Shown here: piece by piece, positions 1 to 5,432 of the stretch | Numbering within the stretch: the stretch's first letter is position 1 | How the letters are laid out: every line of letters begins with the position of its first letter | Assembly: GCA_007117175.1 (NCBI GenBank) | Contig: SKGZ01000176.1 | Location: 1 to 5,432, forward strand | DNA length: 5,432 nt | DNA from: Bacteriovoracales bacterium | Lineage (GTDB): Bacteria > Bdellovibrionota > Bacteriovoracia > Bacteriovoracales > Bacteriovoracaceae | Reading direction: 5' to 3' | Program-made: the position numbers and the translations under genes | Notes under the pieces: generated by a model | The model's input: the letters and a program-made list of their open reading frames with translations, nothing else | Told to the model about the DNA's origin: nothing | The model's database searches: none

Positions 1-40
1 CTAAAACTAACGCAATTTGGCTCATTAAGTAATAAAGCAT
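1..40 (-). CDS. Possible start of a gene downstream of priA (partial, weakly supported)
   Basis: On the minus strand an ATG at 40-38 is preceded by GAGGAG (48-53) at a 7-nt spacing, the best Shine-Dalgarno match in the window. It opens a frame reading MLYYLMSQIALVL that is still open at the window edge. Only 13 codons are visible, so no function can be given. The gene would lie 78 nt after the priA stop on the same strand and could be a further member of that operon. Two other readings compete. A different minus frame, from about 97 to 1 (containing SDKTFEELKNALLLNEP), looks more protein-like but has no ATG, GTG or usable TTG start. Plus frame 1 is open from the edge to a TGA at 103-105 and could be the tail of a convergent gene, but its peptide is poor in charged residues, as antisense frames often are. 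Confidence 0.3.
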   Translation of the reverse strand, partial: MLYYLMSQIALVL

Positions 41-45
41 TTTTC

Positions 46-71
46 AACTCCTCAAATGTTTTATCGGAGTT
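46..71. repeat. Short inverted repeat over a possible ribosome binding site
   Basis: AACTCC (46-51) and GGAGTT (66-71) are perfect 6-bp arms around a 14-nt loop. On the minus strand the second arm covers most of the GAGGAG sequence in front of the ATG at 40, so folding of the RNA would mask that site. The stem is short and not GC-rich and is not followed by a clean run of U, so it is a poor terminator candidate. It may be chance. Confidence 0.3.
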
Positions 72-118
72 ATTATTTAATACTTTAATTATTTTTGATT
101 ACTGAGCAAATACCTCTA

Positions 119-2068
119 CTAAAAAGAGTGGGGGTCAACATCCATAGTCATGCGAATCCCGCTGGGCAGGTCTGTGGAGCTGGCAATTTGAGCACAGAGT
201 TGATGCAAGCGCCCTAAATCCTTGGAAAATAGCAAGAGATGATAGCGATACTCATTGGTGTGCTTGTGAATCAGATTGGGTGCAGGGCCTTTGACCAGGA
301 TTTCATCACCAGACATACTTAACTGAATGCGATCTCTGATTAATTCACTGGTTTTTTTAACCTGCAAAATTTTCTTGCCTCGAAAGTGCAAAACCACGCA
401 GCGTTGATAAGGGGGATAGCCTAAACTCTCCCGCCAAGGAAGTTCTCTTTGATAAAACTGCTCAAACTCATGGTTTTGTAAATCTGCTAGAAACTCATCA
501 TCTCGTTGAGTGAGAACTCTGACTCTGCTTTTTTCACCAAAGCGACCGGCCCTTCCTAAAACTTGAGTCATTAATTGATAGGCCCTTTCCGCGGCCCTAA
601 AGTCCGGCAAGCTCAGCATTTGATCAAGTCCCAAGACTAAAATGAGCTCAATGTTTTTAAAATTATGCCCCTTGGCCAACATTTGGGTGCCAATAAGAAT
701 ATCAAAATTTCCACTGTAAATTTCCTTGAGTTTATCCTCTAATTGCTGATGATTCTTCACTTCGTCTCGATCAAAACGGATAATTTTCTTATCGGGAAAT
801 CTTTTTTCAAAAATTTGATAAACTCTTTCCGTGCCGACCCCTACTGGAAATAAATCCAAGCAACCACAGTTAGGACATGAGCTCGGTTTGGGTAAATGGT
901 AGGAGCAAAGATGGCATTCTAGCTGATTGCGTTTTTTAAAATAAGTTAAACTCACAGAGCAATTGGGGCATTCAAAACGATGGTTGCAAGCCTGACAACT
1001 CAGGAAATTAGCAAAACCTAGCTTGTTAATGAAAATAATAACCTTGCCCTTGGTCAAGGCTTTTTCACATTGTTCAATATCTTGAGAGGTAAAAGGAGCC
1101 TGGGCACTAGCACTCCCTGCCGGTTCACTCATCTCTACCACTGGTAATTCTGAGTTAGAATACCTTTTCCTTAAGGGAAGGTAGCGATGGGTTAGCTTTT
1201 GAGTAAAGCGTTGATAACTCTCTAAGCTGGGTGTTGCCGATGCCATGATAATAGGAATTTGAAGAAGTTGGGCCTTTTTAATCGCCAAATCTCTGGCGTG
1301 AAAATGACAACGATCTTCCTGTTTATAGGAGTGATCGTGTTCTTCATCAATGAGAATCATTCCCAAGTTCTTGATTGGGCAAAATAAAGAGCTGCGAGCA
1401 CCGATCACCACTGCTGGTCTTTCTAATTTGGAGAACTCAAGCCAGCTATTATACTTCTGTGATCCTTGAACTTGAGAGTGATAGGGGTAAATGGGGCAGT
1501 TTAAATATCTTGAGTAGAAATTAATAAATTGTGGGGTAAGATTAATTTCAGGAACGAGCAGTAGTGCCGAGTTGCCTTTTTCAATTTGCTCTTTCATGAG
1601 ATGAAAGAAAATAAGGCTTTTACCACTGCCTGTCACTCCGTGAATAAGCCACTGCTCAAATCCTTCTTTTTTGATAATTTGCTCTACACAGTTTTGTAAT
1701 TCGGAGTTTAATTCTAGATCAAACTGCTTATTCTCCCCTTGAATCATGCGAGCTGGCTTGATTTTCTTATAAATCTTTGGAAGGCAATCAAAAACAAGTT
1801 TTCCTAAAGGATAGTGGTAATATTGAGCTGCCCATTGATAAAGTTCCAATTCTTTTTCAAAAAAAAAAAAAAAAAATATTTTTTGTGCTATTTCTTTAAG
1901 TTGATATTGGCCCTGGTAACTTGAGTCAACACTCAGCACAACTCCTTTTTCTTTCCTGCGCCCTAGCGGGACTTCTACTAAGTCACCTTTTTTTAACTGA
2001 TGATCCTTGCAAAGATAGGTGAGAATATTTTTCTGAAGTGGGGCATTGAGTGCAACCTGGGCGTACAT
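119..2068 (-). CDS. priA: Primosomal protein N' (replication restart helicase PriA)
   Basis: PriA is a 3'-to-5' superfamily 2 DNA helicase that binds stalled forks and D-loops in the cytoplasm and helps reload the replicative helicase. Visible in this 649-residue protein are an N-terminal 3'-end-binding domain (about 1-100, with VEVPLGRR and YYHYPLG), Walker A GVTGSGKS (144-151), GARSSLF (223-229), the DEEH box (241-244), SATPS (277-281), all eight zinc-binding cysteines (358, 361, 367, 370, 385, 388, 398, 401), GTQMLAKGH (460-468), DFRAAER (489-495), QVLGRAGR (502-509) and a C-terminal DVDP. E. coli PriA has 732 residues with Walker A lysine 230; here it is lysine 150. Nearly all the missing length therefore falls before Walker A, where the winged-helix domain should be. 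Residues 65-70 are six Phe encoded by an 18-T run. The usual NRRG motif reads NKLG (348-351). The ATG lies one base after the upstream gene's TAA and has no Shine-Dalgarno sequence, so translation is probably coupled. The stop is TAG. Confidence 0.97.
   Translation of the reverse strand: MYAQVALNAPLQKNILTYLCKDHQLKKGDLVEVPLGRRKEKGVVLSVDSSYQGQYQLKEIAQKIFFFFFFEKELELYQWAAQYYHYPLGKLVFDCLPKIYKKIKPARMIQGENKQFDLELNSELQNCVEQIIKKEGFEQWLIHGVTGSGKSLIFFHLMKEQIEKGNSALLLVPEINLTPQFINFYSRYLNCPIYPYHSQVQGSQKYNSWLEFSKLERPAVVIGARSSLFCPIKNLGMILIDEEHDHSYKQEDRCHFHARDLAIKKAQLLQIPIIMASATPSLESYQRFTQKLTHRYLPLRKRYSNSELPVVEMSEPAGSASAQAPFTSQDIEQCEKALTKGKVIIFINKLGFANFLSCQACNHRFECPNCSVSLTYFKKRNQLECHLCSYHLPKPSSCPNCGCLDLFPVGVGTERVYQIFEKRFPDKKIIRFDRDEVKNHQQLEDKLKEIYSGNFDILIGTQMLAKGHNFKNIELILVLGLDQMLSLPDFRAAERAYQLMTQVLGRAGRFGEKSRVRVLTQRDDEFLADLQNHEFEQFYQRELPWRESLGYPPYQRCVVLHFRGKKILQVKKTSELIRDRIQLSMSGDEILVKGPAPNLIHKHTNEYRYHLLLFSKDLGRLHQLCAQIASSTDLPSGIRMTMDVDPHSF
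1859..1876 (-). repeat. 18-base homopolymer (T18 on the coding strand) inside priA
   Basis: Eighteen consecutive A on the plus strand read as six TTT codons (Phe 65-70) of priA. The intact frame depends on the run being a multiple of three. One extra T produces an immediate TGA after the run. Loss of one T shifts into a frame that reaches TAG about 18 codons later. Either change ends PriA before the Walker A motif. The run falls in the loop before the ELELYQWAAQYY helix, and the distance between flanking conserved segments is close to that of other PriA proteins, so the run replaces a linker rather than adding to it. A tract this long should be prone to replication or transcription slippage, and its exact length is also easily misread in sequencing. 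Confidence 0.95.
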
Positions 2069-2069
2069 A

Positions 2070-2972
2070 TTATGGATTCACGATGAAAGGATGTTCAAAT
2101 AATTTTTGGGGCTCCTTCACCTCCCCTAGGCCCTTAAGGTATTGCTCTAGCTGTCTTGGAGTGTAGTCTCGATGAGAAAAGGATGTGATCTCGATGACCT
2201 TGCGTTCGTTATCGCTAAAGAAAATAATTTTTGATGGGAACTCCCTTCCTGCTGAATAAGGCTTATATTCACCAAAGTGTATCGAAAGAGGTGGCTCTAA
2301 AAAGTCTAAAACCATCTTTGTCATTCTTCTAGAGTTAAGTTCAAAGTGAGTAATAAAGTCTTTTTTGTTCACTTCCCAGAAAAACTCATCGTTAACCTTA
2401 ACTAGCTCTGCTCTTTCAGCTCCATGATAATAACTAGACTTTAAAATCTCATCAATCAGTTGTCGCTTATCTTTATCTTTTGCAAAGAGTGGAGACTCTT
2501 CTTCTGGTATCTCTGGATTTTCATTTTGTTTTTTTATAAAATACCGATAATTAATTAGCAGGTTTCTTTTTTCTTTATTAATAAAGTTTTCTTGTGGATG
2601 GATCTCAATGGAGTAAGGTTTTAGAAAATCATAAAACCAATTAACCTCCCCTCTTGCTAGTGAGCTTAGCAATGAATAAAAAAGAGCACTCAACTTACTA
2701 TATTCTTTTATTTGCTGCCAGCCTTGGCTGGACTTTGCTATTACATTTCCCTTTTCATCTTTATTGACTAGATAAACTCTCTGGGCAAGATGCTGAGATA
2801 AAATCATCGTTTGCAAATATTTTTTATCATTGTACTTATACTCATAGCTTAAAACTGTAGTGGTCGCCTCAATCTCACCTTGTCTTGCATGTCTAAAAAG
2901 AGAATCTACTGTTGGGCGATAAGCAACTGCAAAATTTGAAAATAGAATTAAGACAAAGACCAGTAATTTCAT
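2070..2972 (-). CDS. Exported protein of unknown function between galU and priA
   Basis: I do not recognise this 300-residue protein. It starts with a clear Sec signal peptide: MK, a hydrophobic stretch (about 3-14) and AVA at 15-17, giving probable cleavage before Tyr18. There is no lipobox cysteine and no later membrane segment, so the mature protein is probably periplasmic or surface-attached. The mature part is rich in Lys, Glu, Tyr and Phe. It has a charged, probably disordered stretch at about 147-170 (ENPEIPEEESPLFAKDKDKR) that separates two halves. The C-terminal half has alternating strand-like segments (FPSKIIFFSDNERKVIEITSF, about 245-265) that faintly recall LolA-type lipoprotein-carrier folds; this is a guess. 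The start overlaps the galU stop by 4 bp (ATGA), with AGGGG (2980-2984) 7 nt upstream, and the stop is one base before priA. Tight coupling to two housekeeping genes suggests shared expression but not a shared pathway. Confidence 0.85.
   Translation of the reverse strand: MKLLVFVLILFSNFAVAYRPTVDSLFRHARQGEIEATTTVLSYEYKYNDKKYLQTMILSQHLAQRVYLVNKDEKGNVIAKSSQGWQQIKEYSKLSALFYSLLSSLARGEVNWFYDFLKPYSIEIHPQENFINKEKRNLLINYRYFIKKQNENPEIPEEESPLFAKDKDKRQLIDEILKSSYYHGAERAELVKVNDEFFWEVNKKDFITHFELNSRRMTKMVLDFLEPPLSIHFGEYKPYSAGREFPSKIIFFSDNERKVIEITSFSHRDYTPRQLEQYLKGLGEVKEPQKLFEHPFIVNP
2969..2972 (-). promoter_or_regulatory. ATGA stop-start overlap coupling galU to the exported protein gene
   Basis: The galU TGA (2971-2969) shares bases with the ATG (2972-2970) of the following gene. 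A ribosome finishing galU can restart there directly. An AGGGG sequence at 2980-2984, inside the end of galU, is 7 nt away and can serve as the ribosome binding site. Confidence 0.85.
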
Positions 2973-3859
2973 TTTTTTGCCCCTAAATCTGGTATTCGTT
3001 TTTCAATTGATTGAAGCAATGTTTTTTTAAGATCTGGCTCCCTCAAAGAAAAAGCAATGACCGCGTCTAAATAACCATGAATATTACCTGTATCAAATCT
3101 CTCTCCTTCAAATAGGTGAGCATAAGTTTTTTTCTTCTTAGACATTACATCAATTGCGTCTGTTAACTGATACTCACCACCAGCCCCCTTGGGTGTTTGT
3201 TTTAAAATCTCCATGATTTCAGCTGGTAAAATATAACGACCAGGACATGCTAAACAAGAATCAGTTTCATCAAGAGCTGGCTTTTCTAGCATTCTTTGAA
3301 CTTGGTATGTTTTGGGGTTAATGCTTTTTCCTTCAATAATCCCATAACGGTGAATCTCGCTACTAGCCACCTCCATAATGCCAATCACCGGGGCATCTGC
3401 CAGTTGCTGGCTTTCATGGGCTAATTGAGCAATGGCCGGTTGACCTTGGCTGACCACAAGATCGTCGGCGAGCAAAACTGCAAAGTTTTCGTGACTAGCA
3501 ATGAGTGGACTTGCCTGTAAAATAGCGTGTCCTAGTCCTAAGGCCTGTTTTTGCCTAATTGAAATAATCTCAATTTGTTGGGAAAGCTTGCGCACCATTT
3601 CCAATTCTTTTTCTTTGCCGGCTGACTTTAGAAAAAGCTCTAGCGCCAAATCTTGGTCAAAAAAGTTTAAAACAGCTTCTTTTTCATCTGAAGTAATAAA
3701 AATAACCTGATCCATTCCTGCTTGCACCGCTTCTTGCACTACATAATAGACCATTGGCACATTGATAATGGGTATCAACTCTTTAGCAACCGCTTTCGTC
3801 GCCGGTAAAAAACGAGTTCCTCGCCCCGCAATGGGAATAATTGCTTTTGAAATTTTCAT
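2969..3859 (-). CDS. galU: UTP-glucose-1-phosphate uridylyltransferase (UDP-glucose pyrophosphorylase)
   Basis: GalU makes UDP-glucose and pyrophosphate from UTP and glucose-1-phosphate in the cytoplasm, supplying sugar donors for lipopolysaccharide, capsule and other glycans. The 296-residue length matches the family (E. coli 302). Visible motifs are the nucleotide-binding loop AGRGTRFLPATKA with the following KEL (11-28), RQKQALGLGHA (102-112), the metal and sugar region LLADDL (129-134), RYGIIEG (171-177), the active-site EKP (192-194), GRYIL (207-211), GAGGEYQLTDAI (225-236) and RFDTGN (254-259). The start fits the usual distance to the glycine-rich loop. Ribosome binding is weak: AGGG (3862-3865) is only 2 nt from the ATG and AAGGA (3872-3876) is 12 nt away. 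It is the first gene of the leftward operon and diverges from the barrel gene across a 30-bp gap. The family is certain; paralogues that use other sugars cannot be fully excluded. Confidence 0.95.
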   Translation of the reverse strand: MKISKAIIPIAGRGTRFLPATKAVAKELIPIINVPMVYYVVQEAVQAGMDQVIFITSDEKEAVLNFFDQDLALELFLKSAGKEKELEMVRKLSQQIEIISIRQKQALGLGHAILQASPLIASHENFAVLLADDLVVSQGQPAIAQLAHESQQLADAPVIGIMEVASSEIHRYGIIEGKSINPKTYQVQRMLEKPALDETDSCLACPGRYILPAEIMEILKQTPKGAGGEYQLTDAIDVMSKKKKTYAHLFEGERFDTGNIHGYLDAVIAFSLREPDLKKTLLQSIEKRIPDLGAKK

Positions 3860-3881
3860 TTCCCTGACTTGTCCTTATACT
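3853..3881 (+). promoter_or_regulatory. Candidate sigma-70-type promoter for the barrel gene
   Basis: TATACT (3876-3881) matches five of six -10 consensus bases. TTTTCA (3853-3858), 17 bp upstream, matches four of six -35 bases and lies inside the first codons of galU. Transcription would begin near 3888, almost at the ATG (3890-3892), which has no Shine-Dalgarno sequence in front of it. This suggests a leaderless or nearly leaderless message. The assignment rests on sequence match alone. Confidence 0.3.
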
Positions 3882-3890
3882 TTAATTCTA
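3860..3890 (-). promoter_or_regulatory. Divergent spacer with possible galU -10 elements
   Basis: Read on the minus strand, this spacer holds TAGAAT (3890-3885) and TATAAG (3879-3874), each matching five of six -10 bases. The first would start transcription near 3878, giving a leader of about 19 nt that contains AAGGA. No convincing -35 box lies 16-18 bp upstream of either, and that position is inside the barrel gene's signal peptide codons. The TATA at 3876-3879 is shared with the plus-strand candidate. Confidence 0.2.
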
Positions 3891-4792
3891 TGAAACTTAG
3901 TTTGTTTTTACTATTGATTCTCAATCTTAATCAACATGGGCATGCCCGCATTAGAGATTACCAGACTACTCAAATGATTGCTACAGCAGGAGCAGGGATT
4001 GGCTCTATTGATACAATAAATGCTCTTTATGCTAATCCTGCCAGCAGTGGCTACAAACCTCAAACGCTGTTTTACGGCCAAACAAATAATGCTTCTATGT
4101 CTGATTCCTCTTCACAAAGAGCTAGCAACGACCATCTTTTTAATGCTCCAGCAGGCCAAAGTTTTGCACTGATTGATGGAAACCGCAGTTCACTTCGAGG
4201 TGGACTTGGCTACACTCAGTATCGAGAGGGACACATTAGTCGCAGGCGCTACACCTTTAGTTCCTCTGCATTAAGTACCGGCAATTTCTCAATGGGATTT
4301 AATTATTATTACACCAGTGATTCATCGACACATCCCGGTTATGAGTACCGACGCAGTTTTCACCAAGTCAACTATGGCCTTACTTACCTGATCTCACCCA
4401 GCTTTACCTTCGGCTTAGTTTACCAGGATGTTTTCAAGGCCCAATCACACTTACAAAGAATGCTCATGGGTACAGAGCTAATTCTTAACCCCACGGTCAG
4501 TCTATTATTTGACTGGGGGGTCAACCCTCATCGATCACAGTCCACCTCTCGTTTCATGGCAGCTGCCATAAAACTTAATTTTCACGGCAATTTTTCTATT
4601 AAGGCGGGATTGCAGCAAGATAGACTCTGGAATAGTCAATCACTAGCATGGGGTCTATCCTGGAGAATAGCACAGTTGACTCTGGACTTTGCAATGAACC
4701 AAATGCAAAGTCATCATTTAGAAACAAATCCGATCATTTATCCTAACGAAAAACTAAGAGAAGTTTCATTAGCTCTAAGCTATAGGTTTTAA
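3890..4792 (+). CDS. Predicted outer-membrane beta-barrel protein, FadL/PorV-like
   Basis: This is probably a secreted, barrel-forming outer-membrane protein of 300 residues; its cargo or partner is unknown. It begins with a Sec signal peptide (MK, hydrophobic 3-12, probable cleavage after GHA at 17-19). Next comes GAGIGSIDTINALYANPAS (34-52), in which the Ala-rich segment and NPA at 49-51 resemble the N-terminal part of FadL/TodX and PorV-type barrels. The rest is a series of short alternating polar and apolar strands rich in Tyr, Phe, Gly and Ser (roughly 14 by eye, such as MGFNYYYTS and FTFGLVYQDV). It ends in SLALSYRF, a good C-terminal beta-signal with terminal Phe, as recognised by the BAM complex. 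I chose ATG 3890 over an in-frame TTG at 3869 because it places the signal peptide at the N-terminus. The next gene follows after 2 bp. Overall shape is well supported; substrate is not. Confidence 0.8.
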   Translation: MKLSLFLLLILNLNQHGHARIRDYQTTQMIATAGAGIGSIDTINALYANPASSGYKPQTLFYGQTNNASMSDSSSQRASNDHLFNAPAGQSFALIDGNRSSLRGGLGYTQYREGHISRRRYTFSSSALSTGNFSMGFNYYYTSDSSTHPGYEYRRSFHQVNYGLTYLISPSFTFGLVYQDVFKAQSHLQRMLMGTELILNPTVSLLFDWGVNPHRSQSTSRFMAAAIKLNFHGNFSIKAGLQQDRLWNSQSLAWGLSWRIAQLTLDFAMNQMQSHHLETNPIIYPNEKLREVSLALSYRF

Positions 4793-4794
4793 TT

Positions 4795-5432
4795 ATGACG
4801 ACTGATCGTATCGAGAAGGAAAAAAAGAGAAGAGAGCAAGTTTTTATAAATAGTAAATTCAAATCTCGCTTTGATCTGCTCGAACAGGGGCGCCAGTTTT
4901 TCTTAAAGAAAGATTACAAAAAGCAGGCACAAAAATACATTGAATACTTACAAGTTTTGGCCACCGTATTCAAAACGACTGTTTATGATCTCAACCCCTC
5001 TCATTTTGCTGACCCTATGATGCAAAATGAAATGTTGGTAGTCAGTCAAGTCTACTATGATTTAGCCAAGATTTTTGATAATGTCCCACAAAAAAAAGCT
5101 GATGTAGAAAGGTACTTAGCTCAATTCGTTAACTTTACCAAAAATCAAAAGTATCAAGTTCTCAATTCTGAACGTGTTCGCAAAGAGCTCAAAGTGATTA
5201 AGTTTAAAAACAGAGAACTCTTCGAGCAAGCCCTCAAAAAAATCTACCGTGAGTCTTCCAAGTGTTTTATTGCAAGTGAACTCTACGGGCAAAACCATGC
5301 TGTCACCCAGGATTTAAGGGCCTTAAAAACATGGCTACTCGGTTTCAGGAGCGGAGAAATATTAGTCTCAACATACTATCGTATTTCTCCAGTTTTACTG
5401 AGAGCTGCTGCTGAGTATAAAGTTATATCATA
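4795..5432 (+). CDS. CFI-box-type C-terminal domain protein (3' end beyond window)
   Basis: An uninterrupted frame of 212 codons runs from ATG 4795 off the window edge. It starts 2 bp after the barrel gene's stop, with AGGT (4784-4787) 7 nt upstream. The N-terminus (MTTDRIEKEKKRRE) is highly charged and lacks a signal peptide or membrane segment. Residues about 20-150 look mostly helical, with FLKKDYKKQAQKYIEYL (36-52) recalling a tetratricopeptide-like helix pair. From Cys157 comes CFIASELYGQ, then LRALKTWLLGFRSGEIL (174-190), STYYRISP (192-199) and AAEYKV. This pattern resembles the small C-terminal module known from CFIATAAYG-type proteins (CFI-box), whose function is, to my knowledge, unsettled. 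Most of the module is present, so probably only a short tail is missing. Coupling to the barrel gene suggests joint expression. The domain call comes from memory of the motif, not a search. Confidence 0.8.
   Translation, partial: MTTDRIEKEKKRREQVFINSKFKSRFDLLEQGRQFFLKKDYKKQAQKYIEYLQVLATVFKTTVYDLNPSHFADPMMQNEMLVVSQVYYDLAKIFDNVPQKKADVERYLAQFVNFTKNQKYQVLNSERVRKELKVIKFKNRELFEQALKKIYRESSKCFIASELYGQNHAVTQDLRALKTWLLGFRSGEILVSTYYRISPVLLRAAAEYKVIS

Noticed and set aside
3501..3710. 69-codon open frame on the plus strand inside galU
   Set aside because: It lies wholly antisense to strongly conserved galU codons, has no ribosome binding site and gives a composition typical of an antisense shadow.
3869..3889. 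TTG at 3869 as the start of the barrel gene
   Set aside because: It would add seven residues before the signal peptide, has no ribosome binding site, and ATG 3890 gives a normal signal-peptide N-terminus.
5090..5097. Run of eight A in the CFI-box protein gene
   Set aside because: Encodes Gln-Lys-Lys in frame and is of a length common in AT-rich coding DNA; not comparable to the 18-base run in priA.
5116..5298. 60-codon open frame on the minus strand
   Set aside because: It is antisense to the CFI-box protein frame, which is open across its whole 638 bases and carries a recognisable motif.
5313..5327. Near-palindrome TTTAAGG-G-CCTTAAA
   Set aside because: It sits within the coding region of the CFI-box module (residues DLRALKT), has no U-run after it and is not repeated elsewhere as a full copy, so chance is the simplest explanation.
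1..5432. CRISPR array, tRNA or rRNA gene, insertion sequence or prophage genes
   Set aside because: I found no regularly spaced repeats, tRNA-like cloverleaf, transposase-like frame or long terminal inverted repeats on either strand.

Overview
The window looks like chromosomal DNA of a Gram-negative, fairly AT-rich bacterium (about 40% GC by eye). It encodes a likely outer-membrane beta-barrel with a C-terminal aromatic residue, an exported protein, a GalU enzyme and a PriA helicase. The mix of genes and the CFI-box-type protein would fit the Bdellovibrionota (Bdellovibrio/Bacteriovorax-like bacteria). That placement is an impression, not something the sequence proves.

The layout is two back-to-back transcription units separated by only 30 bp (3860-3889). 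Leftward on the minus strand run galU (UTP-glucose-1-phosphate uridylyltransferase, 3859 to 2969), a 300-residue exported protein of unknown function (2972 to 2070) and priA (primosomal helicase, 2068 to 119). The galU stop overlaps the next start by 4 bp (ATGA), and one base separates the second gene from priA, so the three genes are almost certainly co-transcribed and translationally coupled. Bases 1-118, downstream of priA, hold no gene that can be called firmly. A possible next start lies at base 40 on the minus strand, with a good ribosome binding site.

Rightward on the plus strand run a 300-residue predicted beta-barrel protein with a FadL/PorV-like NPA motif near its N-terminus (3890-4792) and, 2 bp later, a gene that leaves the window (4795-5432). 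That last gene is missing from a simple complete-ORF view. It encodes a signal-less protein that ends in a CFI-box-like domain (CFIASELYGQ followed by a YYRISP block).

No RNA gene, CRISPR array, insertion sequence or prophage is visible. The most unusual features are an uninterrupted run of 18 T (coding strand) inside priA, encoding six phenylalanines in frame; a PriA about 80 residues shorter than E. coli PriA, all of the deficit lying before the Walker A motif where the winged-helix domain normally sits; and the tight pairing of a beta-barrel gene with a CFI-box protein gene.
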